Source: Chitinophaga sp. Ak27 (GTDB lineage Bacteria; Bacteroidota; Bacteroidia; Chitinophagales; Chitinophagaceae). From it: a DNA stretch of 64,000 nt. The DNA is taken from contig NZ_JABAOB010000004.1 in assembly GCF_012726295.1 (NCBI RefSeq), positions 62,001-126,000 on the forward strand, given 5' to 3'. Position 1 is the first letter of the stretch. Every line of letters starts with the position of its first letter. The notes under the pieces are model-generated. The model ran no database searches and was not told the origin of the DNA. It saw only the letters and a program-made list of their open reading frames with translations. The translations under genes were made by a program, and so were the position numbers. This document shows positions 48,662 to 60,500 of the stretch, piece after piece.

Positions 48662-51310
48662 ATGAAAGACGGTCTAAATGCAGAGTTAAATATAATAGCA
48701 GGTCAGTCGGTCAAAGAAAAAAGTTTCTGGCTGGAACGCCTGGCGGATTTTAATACAAGAACGGTAATCGGTTATGACATTACAGGACATCATCCGGAAA
48801 GGCGTGTCAGAGAACATACATATTGCTTTTCCGACAAAGCGACGGTATCACTGATAAGGTTAAGCAGGGCGAGTGATGCCGGGTTGCAGGTGTTGCTGGC
48901 CGCATCTGTAGCATTATTCCTGTATAAATACAATGGTAGCCAGCAAATAGTGTTGGCTACTGCTATCGACAGGCAAGATACCGACAGCGTATTTATAAAC
49001 ACCTTATTGCCGTTGATAACAAAGTTGCATGGCGACGCTTCTTTTAAGGATGTTATCGTGCTGATGAAGGGGGTGATAAGCGAAGCCTTAAAGCATCAGA
49101 ATTACCCGCTACATATCCTGTTTAAAGAATTGGGCCTGTTGGAAGATAAAGAAACACATCCATTATTCGATGTAGGTATCCTGCTCAAAAATATCCAGGA
49201 CTCCAAACACCTGGAAGAGGCAAAGCTTAATTTTATCTTTTTGTTTGAAAGAATTGGAAATAGTATTATCTGCAGTATACAGTACAATGAATCCAAGTAC
49301 AGCGAAACGACCATTGCTTCCCTTGTAAACCTGTTTACCGGATTGTTGGATAGGGTATTGCAGGATGTATACCGCCCTCTCAAAGAAATTCCACTGCTGG
49401 ATGATGCAGGTAGAATGGAGGTACAACTTAAAATGGCTCCCGAAGCAGGTGATTTCCCGCTTCATTTGGCCATACCAGATCTTTTCCGCGCCCAGGTGGC
49501 TGCAAACCGCTTTAAAATAGCCATAGCCTGTCAGGAGCAAGAGTTTACCTATGATTGGCTGGACCATCAGACGGACTTACTGGCATGGAAGATCAGCCGG
49601 CAGATACCGAAGGGCAGTATCGTTATTTTATTGCTGGAACGTTCTATTGATACGGTAGTAGCAATGCTCGGAGTGCTAAAGGCCGGCGCTATTTTCCTGC
49701 CTATAGAAACAGGTACACCCGAATCCAGGGTACGCTATATTATCGGCGACAGCCAGGCAGCGCTTATACTCACCCATAGCAGCACATGGCAGAAGATGGA
49801 ACAGAAAGGGAACGCGTATGCCTGCAATATGTTTTGCATGGATACAGATGATTTTTCTGAACCACCCGGTGACCTGCCGGCAGTGGATGCCGGGAGCCCG
49901 GCCTATATTATTTACACATCAGGATCTACCGGGTATCCTAAAGGCGTAGTGATACAGCATAAAAGCTGCGTCAATCTGCTATATGGTATGAACGACAGAA
50001 TATTTGGAAAATATGGTCCTGGCCAGGTGATGGGATTGGTATCTCCTTTTGTATTTGACGCCTGTATGCAGCTTACTTTCGGTGCCCTGTTGTTTGGACA
50101 TCGCCTGCAGATTATAACGAACGAGGAAAAATCGGATGGCAGAAAGTTGCTGCAAAGCTATGATAAATACGGCGTGAGCATTACTGACGGAACTCCGGCG
50201 CATCTTCAGCTTATATTGCAGTCAGGCGCCATCTCCGCTTCGGGGCGGACTTTGAGGCATATCATTTACGGCGGTGATACACTGTATAAATCAAAGATAA
50301 AGGCATTCTTTGAATTAGCCGGCAGCCATGATCTGCCCATGATTACTAATGTATACGGGCCTACGGAATGTACAGTAAATGCCACCAGTTTTGATATTTC
50401 GGCGGCCACTTTAGACGAAGTTGATGAAGTTCCGATTGGCCGCCCACTACCCAATTATCGTACTTATATTTTGAATGAGCAGGGCGAGGTATGCCCGGTA
50501 GGAGGAACCGGTGAACTGTGTATTGCGGGAGAAGGCCTCACCATGGGATATCTCAATAATATTCACCTGACTCACGATAAAATAAGGTACGTCCCCGCAC
50601 TGAAGGATACGGTATACTTTACTGGAGACATTGTAACGCTAAAAAACGATGGACAATTATATTTTACCGGTAGAAAAGACAGGCAAATAAAGGTCAGGGG
50701 ATATCGGATAGAAATGGGGGAGATCGAACGACAACTGAATTCCCATCCGCAAATACGCAGGTCAGCATTACTGGCGAAAGCGGATGAGGAGACCACGACC
50801 CTGATAGCCTATTACTCCGCTGTAAATGTTACGCCAGACGACCTGAGGGAATACCTGGTGGAAAGACTCCCTCAGTTTATGGTGCCACCTTACCTGGTGC
50901 AGCTGGAGGAACTACCCCTGCTCCCCAACGGGAAAATTAATCACAGGATTTTGCCGGATCCGCTCACTGTTATAGGCTCAGGGCCGGATAATACATCGCC
51001 GGAAAATGAAATAGAACAACAGCTGCTGGAAGTATGGAAGTCTAACCTGCAACTAAGCAACATTGGTGTAAATGAGCATTACTTCAATATTGGTGGAGAC
51101 TCTATCAAAACTATTTCATTACTATATGATATCAATGAGAGGTTTAACGTGCATTTTAATATCGTAGACCTATACCGCTATGATACCATCAGGAAATTTG
51201 CAGCAGCCCTCATGCAAGCGGAAGCATCTGCGATAAAGGATGATTATGACCAGGAGGTGGAAATAGCAATGGATTTGCTGAAGAAAGATATTCTGAACGA
51301 CTTCGAATAA
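48662..51310 (+). CDS. NRPS, [half-C]-A(Gln/Glu-like)-T
   Basis: An 882-residue synthetase. Residues 1-255 are a C-lobe-only fragment with HQNYP at 145; A is 265-770; T has Ser814 in G-G-D-S-I-K-T. The pocket reads DAQDIGVVNK, close to the Gln code recalled as DAQDLGVVDK and the Glu code DAKDLGVVDK, differing mainly in the last variable position (Asn for Asp). The condensing partner should be the C domain ending the protein at 41900, with the TauD-type oxygenase gene between. The next protein starts with its own full C domain, so transfer there is conventional. There is no E domain, although the next C domain opens with a sequence like those that follow E domains. Confidence 0.9.
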   Translation: MKDGLNAELNIIAGQSVKEKSFWLERLADFNTRTVIGYDITGHHPERRVREHTYCFSDKATVSLIRLSRASDAGLQVLLAASVALFLYKYNGSQQIVLATAIDRQDTDSVFINTLLPLITKLHGDASFKDVIVLMKGVISEALKHQNYPLHILFKELGLLEDKETHPLFDVGILLKNIQDSKHLEEAKLNFIFLFERIGNSIICSIQYNESKYSETTIASLVNLFTGLLDRVLQDVYRPLKEIPLLDDAGRMEVQLKMAPEAGDFPLHLAIPDLFRAQVAANRFKIAIACQEQEFTYDWLDHQTDLLAWKISRQIPKGSIVILLLERSIDTVVAMLGVLKAGAIFLPIETGTPESRVRYIIGDSQAALILTHSSTWQKMEQKGNAYACNMFCMDTDDFSEPPGDLPAVDAGSPAYIIYTSGSTGYPKGVVIQHKSCVNLLYGMNDRIFGKYGPGQVMGLVSPFVFDACMQLTFGALLFGHRLQIITNEEKSDGRKLLQSYDKYGVSITDGTPAHLQLILQSGAISASGRTLRHIIYGGDTLYKSKIKAFFELAGSHDLPMITNVYGPTECTVNATSFDISAATLDEVDEVPIGRPLPNYRTYILNEQGEVCPVGGTGELCIAGEGLTMGYLNNIHLTHDKIRYVPALKDTVYFTGDIVTLKNDGQLYFTGRKDRQIKVRGYRIEMGEIERQLNSHPQIRRSALLAKADEETTTLIAYYSAVNVTPDDLREYLVERLPQFMVPPYLVQLEELPLLPNGKINHRILPDPLTVIGSGPDNTSPENEIEQQLLEVWKSNLQLSNIGVNEHYFNIGGDSIKTISLLYDINERFNVHFNIVDLYRYDTIRKFAAALMQAEASAIKDDYDQEVEIAMDLLKKDILNDFE
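48690..49420 (+). other. Half condensation domain (C-lobe only), third copy
   Basis: Same architecture as the segments at 10330 and 34730, with HQNYP at residue 145 and no N-lobe. The three HQN(Y/F)P motifs fall at residues 142, 144 and 145 of their proteins, so the truncation point is conserved. Confidence 0.75.
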
Positions 51311-51331
51311 CTTGCCAAAAACCGATTGACA

Positions 51332-54300
51332 ATGATGCCGAAAGCTATCATAAATAAAGAGCAAATAGCAGATATATTTCCCATGAGTGATATCTCTTTT
51401 GGAATGGTATATCATTCCCTCCAACATCCCGGGGATGCTGTGTATCACGACCAGATTGTCTTTAATATTCAACTGCCGGCATTTGATCCTACCGTGTTTT
51501 ACAATGCCTTGCTGCTTGTGGCAGACCGGCATGAAAACCTGCGCTCCAACTATAATATATTTGATTACGATAGCCCCGTTCAGATAGTGTTTAAGCATAT
51601 AGTGGCTGACTTTGAGCACCAGGATATTTGTTCTCTTTCTGAAAAAGACCAGGAGGATTTTATTAGTAAATGCATGCATGATGATCAACTTCAGCCGTTT
51701 GTACTTGCTTCTCATACGGCGTTATGGAGAGTGCGTACTTTTTTACTGGATGAAAACAACCTGATGGTGATCTGGATCAATCATCATGCAGTTATTGATG
51801 GATGGAGTACGAGCCTGGTTATGAAGGATCTTCATGAGGCCTATACAGCACTCAAATCACATGGACGTTTTAGCTTTGAGAAGCTCAGAAGCTCTTACCG
51901 GGATTTTGTGAAGGCCGAGCTGACGCTTAAAAGAAGTGAACGCGTCAAGCAATTCTGGGCAGAGGAGTTGATGGATTTGCAACGACTAAGGTTACCCGGC
52001 AATTACCGGGAAGGAGATCAGTTGAAAAATTATTTTCGCACTTATAATAAAGATATATACGCCCGTATTAGGGGCGCTGCCAAACAATATGGGTCCAGCG
52101 TAAAGAATATATGTTTTACGGCATATGTTTATACCATATACATGATCACGCATCAAACAGACCTGTTGCTCGGACTTATTTCCCATAATCGCCCTGTACT
52201 GGAAGATGGTGATAAAATTGTAGGCTGTTTTTTAAATACAGTGCCTTTCCGGGTAAACTGGCCACAGCATATTACCTGGAAGCAGCTGTTAAAGTTAGTT
52301 GATGAAAAATTATTGAAGGTCAGGCAATATGAGGGTCTTTCTTTGAAGGAAATAGGCAATTTGCCAGGCATGTCGGATAGTAAGGCGATCCCGCTTGTCA
52401 ATACTTTTTTTAATTACATTGATTTTTACATTTATAAAGAGATCAGAGAGGCGTCGGTTGTAGATACAACAGCTCCCAGGGCAGTGCATGTAGGCTCTTA
52501 CGAAAAAACAAATACTTACCTGGATTTCATGCTGGATGCGGGGAGCGAGAAGTTGAACCTGGTGATCCGTTATTATGAATCTGTAGTTCCCGGTAAACTG
52601 ATTACAGCTATGTCACAGTACTTTTACGAAGTATTGCATCGTATCACAGGTACACCAGATGAAATATGTACGAAGGACAGCATTTTAAGTGCGGTAGAAA
52701 GGCAACAGCTTCTGCAGGACTTTAAAGGTCCGGAAAGCACATATCCGGATGATAAAACAATCATGGATCTTTTCAGGGAACAGGCGGTAAAATCGCCCCG
52801 ACAGCTGGCAGTGGTGTCGGAAGATATTTCCTGTTCTTATGAAATGCTGGATAGAAAGTCTGACCAGGTTGCCGCGAAGATATTGGCGGAAGGAGTGAAG
52901 CCGGGTAGTGTGGTGGTGGTGATGATGGAACGCTCACTTGAACTGATAATAGGTTTATTTGCCATTATGAAGGCGGGTGCGGTTTACCTGCCAATTGACC
53001 CCGGTTATCCTCCCGAGCGTATCAGGTACCTGCTGGAAGATAGTGCAGCGGAAATGGTACTGACAAATACAGAAACAGGAAATGCCTGGAGCAGTATCCG
53101 TTGCAGGAAAATGAATCTATCGCATCCTGATTGTTACAGCGGAGAAAGCGGTTCGTTTAAACAGGAGGTGAGTCCGGTAGCGGCAGCATACATGATATAT
53201 ACTTCTGGCTCTACCGGCAGACCCAAAGGGGTAATAGTAAATCATCAGACCCTGGTAAACAGGATTTATTGGATGCAGGAGGCATATGCCCTTTCTCCTG
53301 AAGACAGGATATTACATAAGACGCCTGTTTCATTTGATGTATCTATGTGGGAATTATGCTGGTGGGCCATATCAGGCGCGTCGCTCGTACTGCTGCCGCC
53401 GGGTGCAGAACGTAACCCGATGCTGATCAGTAAAGTAATTGCAGAACAGAAAGTATCCGTGATGCATTTTGTTCCGTCCATGTTAGATGTATTTCTCGAT
53501 TTCATTGGCGAAAATTCGCAGTACCGGCATTTTCCCACACTCCGTATCGTATTTTCCAGCGGAGAGGCACTTAAGAAAGCAACGGTGTCAGAATTTTTCA
53601 GGTTATTTGCTGACTGTCAGCTAGTGAACCTATATGGCCCTACCGAAGCCACGGTAGACGTTACCTACTTTAACTGCCGTCGTCAGTGGGACGAGGAAAT
53701 TATTCCGATTGGCAAGCCAATAAATAACATTTCGCTGTATGTGCTGAGCAAAAACCGGGAATTGCAGCCAGAGGGTGTGGCTGGTGACCTCTACATTTGC
53801 GGCGGGCTTGCGCTGGGATATTTAAACAGGCCCGATTTAACACATGCTGCATTTGTTAATGTCCGGATTGGGGAAGAAAAGAGATTATATAAAACGGGCG
53901 ATATTGCCCGTTGGCTGGAAAATGGGGAACTGGAATTTATTGGCCGGGAAGATGACCAGTTAAAAATTCGCGGAGTGAGAATAGAACCCGGTGAAATTGA
54001 AAAAGTATTGCGACAGTATCCGGACGTGGAAGACGTAATTGTCATTGGCAGCAAGCAACAGGGAGACAATACAAAGTTAAATGCGTTTATTGTCTGCAGC
54101 CAAACGTTTTCTTTTTCGCAGGTAACCGCCTTTATGGCAGAGCGAATTCCCTCTTATATGATCCCCACCAGTTTTTACCAGCTAGAAGCTTTCCCAATGA
54201 AAGCAAATGGAAAAATAGACCGCGCAGAGTTGTTCCGTCAGGCAAAAAGGATCTCGTCAGAAGAAGTTTTTTCCTTGCCTGTAAATGAGGAGGAAAGGCT

Positions 54301-54586
54301 GATAGCGGAGATCTGGAAACAGGTATTGGGAATAGAATCCGTCGGTATAAATGATAATTTTTTTCAGATTGGAGGAGACTCTATCACCATACTTAAAGTA
54401 TTTAACCGGTTGAATAAAGCTTTTCCGAAGCAGCTGGCAGTGGTGGATCTCTTTAAATATACCACTATCAGTAGTTTGGCTACCTATTATATAACAGGTA
54501 CCAATGATTTCCCCGGGCCAAATGGTGAGGAGGAAGTCTTCGATATTCTTTTGAATGCTACTAAAAACCTCGAAGTAAATGACTGA
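51332..54586 (+). CDS. NRPS module C-A(Ser)-T
   Basis: A 1084-residue single module: C (1-440, HHAVIDG at His151), A (465-960), T (Ser1017 in G-G-D-S-I-T). The pocket reads DVWHFSLVDK, essentially the classical Ser code (DVWHLSLIDK in EntF), so L-Ser is predicted with good confidence. The C domain opens with D-I-F-P-M-S-D, which resembles D-residue-accepting C domains although the preceding protein has no E domain. I use the ATG at 51332; a TTG six bases earlier is in frame but unneeded. The gene overlaps the next one by 8 nt, and that protein starts with a KS, so the Ser unit should be extended with malonate. Confidence 0.92.
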   Translation: MMPKAIINKEQIADIFPMSDISFGMVYHSLQHPGDAVYHDQIVFNIQLPAFDPTVFYNALLLVADRHENLRSNYNIFDYDSPVQIVFKHIVADFEHQDICSLSEKDQEDFISKCMHDDQLQPFVLASHTALWRVRTFLLDENNLMVIWINHHAVIDGWSTSLVMKDLHEAYTALKSHGRFSFEKLRSSYRDFVKAELTLKRSERVKQFWAEELMDLQRLRLPGNYREGDQLKNYFRTYNKDIYARIRGAAKQYGSSVKNICFTAYVYTIYMITHQTDLLLGLISHNRPVLEDGDKIVGCFLNTVPFRVNWPQHITWKQLLKLVDEKLLKVRQYEGLSLKEIGNLPGMSDSKAIPLVNTFFNYIDFYIYKEIREASVVDTTAPRAVHVGSYEKTNTYLDFMLDAGSEKLNLVIRYYESVVPGKLITAMSQYFYEVLHRITGTPDEICTKDSILSAVERQQLLQDFKGPESTYPDDKTIMDLFREQAVKSPRQLAVVSEDISCSYEMLDRKSDQVAAKILAEGVKPGSVVVVMMERSLELIIGLFAIMKAGAVYLPIDPGYPPERIRYLLEDSAAEMVLTNTETGNAWSSIRCRKMNLSHPDCYSGESGSFKQEVSPVAAAYMIYTSGSTGRPKGVIVNHQTLVNRIYWMQEAYALSPEDRILHKTPVSFDVSMWELCWWAISGASLVLLPPGAERNPMLISKVIAEQKVSVMHFVPSMLDVFLDFIGENSQYRHFPTLRIVFSSGEALKKATVSEFFRLFADCQLVNLYGPTEATVDVTYFNCRRQWDEEIIPIGKPINNISLYVLSKNRELQPEGVAGDLYICGGLALGYLNRPDLTHAAFVNVRIGEEKRLYKTGDIARWLENGELEFIGREDDQLKIRGVRIEPGEIEKVLRQYPDVEDVIVIGSKQQGDNTKLNAFIVCSQTFSFSQVTAFMAERIPSYMIPTSFYQLEAFPMKANGKIDRAELFRQAKRISSEEVFSLPVNEEERLIAEIWKQVLGIESVGINDNFFQIGGDSITILKVFNRLNKAFPKQLAVVDLFKYTTISSLATYYITGTNDFPGPNGEEEVFDILLNATKNLEVND
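54579..54586 (+). promoter_or_regulatory. 8-nt gene overlap between Ser module and KS protein
   Basis: The ATG of the PKS lies inside the last codons of the Ser module, whose TGA ends at 54586. The overlap suggests coupled synthesis of two proteins that must dock (carrier to ketosynthase). Confidence 0.65.
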
Positions 54587-57500
54587 TAAAACCCAATATA
54601 TACAAAGTCTCGCCGGCACCGAAATCGCGGTTGTTGGTTTGGCACTAAGATTTCCAGGCGCCGACAACAGCGAACAATTCTGGGAGCGTCTCGTGAAAGG
54701 AGATGAAATGGTGAAATACTTTAGCGACGGGGATCTCGATCAACTCGGCGTCAGCGATAATACCTACAATAAACCGGAATATGTGAAAGTAGTGGCACAG
54801 GCTCCTTTTAATAAAGACTATTTCGACCATCATTTTTTCTCCTATACGCCAGAGGAGGCAAAGATAATGGATCCCCAGACACGTATTTTTCATGAGCTTT
54901 GCTGGGAGGCGCTGGAGTCGGCTGGGTTTGCAAAAGATATCATAAAAAATAAGATTGGCATATTTGCCGGTGGGTCAAGCAGCTTCAGTCATGAGCTACT
55001 AAATAACCTGACAGGGAGAGCTGTCGAAATTGGTCCGTTTAATGCGATTCGGCTGGGGAATAAGGACTATATGTGCTCAAGGGTAGCCTATGCATTGAAT
55101 TTAACCGGACCTTGTTACTCCATTAACACCACCTGTTCTACTTCCATGTCGGCTATACATCTGGCTACCAGGGCTATTCTTACCGGTGATTGTAAAATGG
55201 CATTGGCTGGTGGGGTTTGCATTTTTCCTGATAAAGCCAGGGGATATCTGTATGAAGAAGGAGGGGTATTGTCTAACGATGGTCACTGCAGGGCATTTGA
55301 TGCTGCTTCCTCCGGAACTTATTTTGCAGAAGGCGCTGGCGTAGTAGTTTTAAAGCGGCTGAAAGAAGCGCTTGAGGATGGTGATACGATTCAGGCTATT
55401 ATAAAAGGAACTGCGGTAAATAATGACGGGCGTCGTAAGGTAGGCTATACGGCTCCCAGTATTGAAGGCCAGAAAGAAGTAATTCGTTTGGCGCATAAAC
55501 TTGCTCGCGTTAATCCTGCTACGATCAGTATGATTGAAGCGCATGGCACGGGTACGCCATTGGGAGATCCTATTGAGATGGAAGCACTCAGGCAGGCATT
55601 CGATTCTCCTGGAAGAAATTGCTGTGCTATTGGATCAGTTAAAACCAACATCGGTCACCTGGACAGCGCAGCAGGTATAGCCGGACTGATAAAAACGGTG
55701 TTGTCACTTAAGCATAAGGCTATCCCGGCAAGCCTTCATTTCGATACACCCAATCCTAAAATTGATTTCGCCAACAGCCCTTTCTACGTAAACGACGTTT
55801 ATCGTAAATGGGAAAATACACCACTACCAAGGCGCGCGGGGGTCAGTTCTTTTGGGATTGGTGGCACCAATGTACATGTAGTGCTGGAAGAAGCTCCGGA
55901 TTTCCGCGAATTGGTACCTTCCACAACAGGACTGCAGCTGTTGCCATTATCCGCTAAAACAAAAAAGGCCTTACAGCAATCGCAGCATAATCTGAGTATG
56001 TTTCTGTCCGGTCAGGAGCAGATATCTATCAACGATGTATCTTATACGTTGCAGGAAGGACGGGAAGAATTCAGTCACCGCCTGTTTTTCCTGGCGTCAG
56101 ATACCACTGATGCCGCTAACATACTCACTGGCCAGAGCGACGGCATATATATGGGTAAAGCTTCGGAAACCAAAAAGGTACCCATTTTTATGTTTCCGGG
56201 ACAGGGGTCACAGTATGCCGGGATGGCAGGGGAACTATATGATACGTTACCGGTGTTCAGGAGCGCAGTAGACAGATGTTTGGAGCTGTTAACACCTTCC
56301 CTGGCAAGTGAGATAAAGCAGGTAATGGTGTCGGCAGGGGATATAGACGTTACCGAAACACGCCTTACCCAGCCATTGTTATTTGTAATACAATATGCGC
56401 TTTCCCAGGCCCTGATCACATTGGGTATCAAGCCGGCAGTCATGATCGGTCACAGCCTCGGTGAATATGTTGCAGCTTGTATCAGTGGTGTATTTAGCCT
56501 GGAAGACGCCTTGAAAATAGTGGAGAAAAGAGGAATGCTTATGCAGCGTTCATCAGAAGGAAGTATGATCGCTGTAAGCCTCAGTGAAGAAGAGATACAG
56601 TCATATTTGCTACCCGGAATTTCCCTTGCGGCTGTAAATGGCCGTTGTCATTGTGTCTTGTCCGGTAGTCCGGAGAATATCACTGCAACACAGGAATTAC
56701 TCGAGGCGAACCAGGTGGGGCTGAAAAAATTGCATACAGACAGGGCTTTTCATTCTGAGCTGATGGATGAAGTGCTGGAAGAATTTGAAGACTTACTAAT
56801 GAAGGTTAGTTTCCGCCAGCCGGAAATACCGTTTATATCTGGACTTACCGGCACATATATTACGGCGGCAGAGGCCACCGATGTTATATACTGGGTGCAG
56901 CACCTGCGTCATACCATCCGCTTCGGCGACGGGCTTCAGACACTGGAGTCGCTGAAAGATAAAGTCTTTATAGAGGTAGGTACCAGCAGGGCGTTAAGTA
57001 GTTATGTGCGCGAAAATGCATCAGACAGAAAAATACCGGAGATCATTGCATTGCTGCGTCATCCGAGAGAAAGCGTTTCGGATAATGCTTTCTTTTTGAA
57101 AGCGGTAGGCAGCCTCTGGTTGCTGGGATATAAAATAGACTGGATGTTATGCCGCCAGACGGGAAAGGCAGGTAGGGTTCCGTTGCCTACCTACCCGTTC
57201 GAAAGGAAAAAGTTCAGTGATGATAAGGATGTGTCAGATCTGGTTAAAGAATTGTTGCAGCGTAATCCCGCAGAAAGCGCTCAGGGGAACATCTTTGTTC
57301 CGTCCTGGAAAAGATCAGGCCCGCTTCCCGGTGGGAACGCTGAGAGGAGACCCGTGTTGTTTGCGGGTAATAGTAGCAGGTTAAGCGAGATGCTTTCATC
57401 TGCTTTCTTAGAACAGGCAGTATCGCCGATAGTGGTACGATACAGTAAGAGATATAATGTGGTGAATGATTTGTACAATATCAATACCGACGATCCCAAT

Positions 57501-60500
57501 GCGATTGATACCTTGTTTGATAGTTTCAAAGCGAAGGGGTTTGTACCGCGATTAATATTGGTTGATATATTATATGCTGCTGTGGCGGGCGGTGGTCTTA
57601 CAGACGAAGCGTATACACATGCCATGCGTGGTTTGCTGGAGGTATTGGCGATTTGCAGGTCATTTAACGCTGCTTTTCCCGGCGAGCCTACCACGCTTAG
57701 AATAGTATTGAATAACGCCTGTGAAATTACCGGTGATGATTTGCTATTGCCGCTGCATGCAGGGCTGCACAGCCTGGCAGCAGTGATAAATAACGAATAC
57801 CGGGATATTTCGTGTGCTGTAATAGATATTGATCTTTTACTAACGGAAGCATCAACTGCTCTATTAGCTGATGAATTGTTGATTTTGCCGGAAAGAAAGC
57901 CGGCGGTTTGTATTACAGGTATCAGGAATGGCTTCCGGTGGCAACCTTGCCGCGAGCCTGTTATTTGGCGAAAGACGGAGAGCACCGGGTCCGGCCTGCC
58001 GAAACATTTGCTCATTACCGGTGGATTAGGAGGGGTAGGATTGGCTGTAGCAGAGCATTTTGCCAGCAGATCTGTAAGGAATATTACATTGGTGAGCAGA
58101 ACCGAATTACCCGATCCAGATTCATGGGATCACTGGCTGGCTGTAACGCCGGCAGCGGACCCGGTATGCGTCAAAATCCGTAAGATCCTTCACCTGAAAT
58201 CTTTTAGCATAAACGTATGGCATTTTTCCGCAGATGTAGCAGACGAGAAAAAAATGGAAGAAGTCGTCACTGCTGCGTCATCCTTGTCAGGGTACCCTAT
58301 TGATGCAATCATTCATGCTGCGGGAATCCCTTCCAGGAGAATAATTGAAAGAACGACAGCCGCAGAAATGGATCGCCAATGGCGGGCAAAGGTAAGGGGA
58401 CTAATGGTACTTAACCAGTTGTTTGCTAAGGAACATTTGCTGTTCTTTATTAACTTTTCAAGCATCAGTGCTATCGATCCCGGTTTTGCACAGGCGGGAT
58501 ACAGTACAGCCAACGCCGTGCTGGATGCATTTATTTATGCCAACGGGCTGAAATACTGTGCACAGGTTAAAACAATTAACTGGGATACCTGGAAAGAAAC
58601 AGGTATGGCACTGGAAAGCGAAAGAGAAAAATACAATTATCTGCAACAGATAAAATTGAATACAATACATCCGCTAATCGGGTATGTTGCAACAGATATA
58701 GAAGAGGACCTCGTCTTCGTATCGCATTTTACACCGGAGGAACTGTGGATATTGAACGAACACCGGGTGGTTCACCAGTTACCAGTTTTCCCTGGAACCG
58801 GTTATATTGAACTTATATATGCAGCAATCAACCACATTGTACCCGGTGGGGCGGTAACTATCAGCCATCTTTTCCTGACAGACCCGATGGTGTTTCAACC
58901 TGGTGAATCCAAAGTGGTAAAAACGATTGTAACAGCAAAAACGCATTATTTCAATGTGAAAATCGTTAGTAGTGCTGCCAATAAGGAAAGGATAGAAGGG
59001 CATCATGCTGTTGCGGAAGTAAGTGTGATTCCGGTTCCTGTAAACGCTCCCAGGCAGTTGTCCGATCTTGCCGGCCTTGTTGAAAAGAAAACATGGATAA
59101 ACCAGCAAGAGCTGACGAGTACAGAGTTTGGTCCGAGATGGAACAACCTGCAATGGATAAGCCTTCAAGGAAATGAAGGGGTGGCAGGGCTGCGGCTGCC
59201 TGACGTATATACCGGGGATATAGGCCCCTTTAAACTACATCCCGCCTTAATGGATATTGCAACGGGATTCCTTTATTTTCATGTTAAAGAAAACAAACAA
59301 TACCTGCCCTATTGTTATGAGAAAATTGTTATCACAGGTCCGCTTACGCCACATATAACCAGCCACATAGTATTACGCGGCGATAAATCAAAGGAACTTA
59401 TTTTCGATATTACTATATGGAACGAAAAAGAAGAAGTAGTAGTGACAGTATCCGGGTTAATATTTATACCATATACCCCCGGTAAACCAGGAGAAAGTGG
59501 AAGAAAGTCCCTTCCTGCCGGAGCAAAAGTATCCGATGAGCCTACTTTATATGGTTTGTCCACCGCAGAAAACCTGGAGATATTTCAACATTTTCTTTGC
59601 CATAATTATCCGCATATAGCTGTCCGGGCAAATCACCCTTCGGAAAAGAAAACGGCTTTACTATCTGCCTCAACAGAAGAAGACGGAACGGATGACCGGA
59701 ACGAAAGGGAAGATATGTCAACGCCATATGTTGCACCCGTTACGGCTGTCGAAAAGCAGCTGGCGCTTGAATGGGAGCGGTTTTTTGGTATTAATCAGCT
59801 GGGAACGGCAGACGACTTTTTTGAACTGGGTGGTGATTCAATAATGGTGTCCATCATTTTATCCCGGATCAACAAACTTTTTACGGTAAATATTTCGCTG
59901 ACGCAATTTTTTAATAATGCTACTATTGCAAAACTGGCTGTTATTATTGACAAAGGAACTAAATCGGGTCCTTCATCCATAAATAAGGCTGAAAAAAGAG
60001 CGTATTATGCGCTGTCTGCAGCGCAAAGGCGTATTTATATATTGGAGCGTATGTTTCCGCAAAGTACCCTGTACAACATTACAGAGGCATTTGTGGTGGA
60101 CGGCCGCCTGGACCCTGCAAAGCTGGAAGCGGCTTTGCAGCAGTTGTTGAACAGGCATGAAAGCCTGAGAACCAGCATTGTAGTAGTAAATGGTATACCT
60201 TATCAACGGATACACGAAGAAATATCGGCAGTTATTAGTTATCATACTGCTACAGAAAATGAAGTCACGGAGAAACTGCATGCATTTAGGAAGCCTTTCG
60301 ATATGAGCAGCGCACCCTTTATTCGGGTGGGCGTTTTTGGGGTCCATGAAAACAAGCATCATGTGGTGATTGATTTATTGCACCTGGTGGCGGATGGATC
60401 ATCCTTGTTACTCCTCATTAATGAATTTTTAAGCCTTTATAACGGGAATACGCTAGCTGTACTTCCCAGGCAGTATAAGGATTTTGCAGAATGGCAGTCG

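Noticed and set aside
57281..58015. Long minus-strand open frame (244 codons)
   Set aside because: It lies opposite the KR region of a PKS with clear conserved motifs on the + strand; its translation has no recognisable family features.
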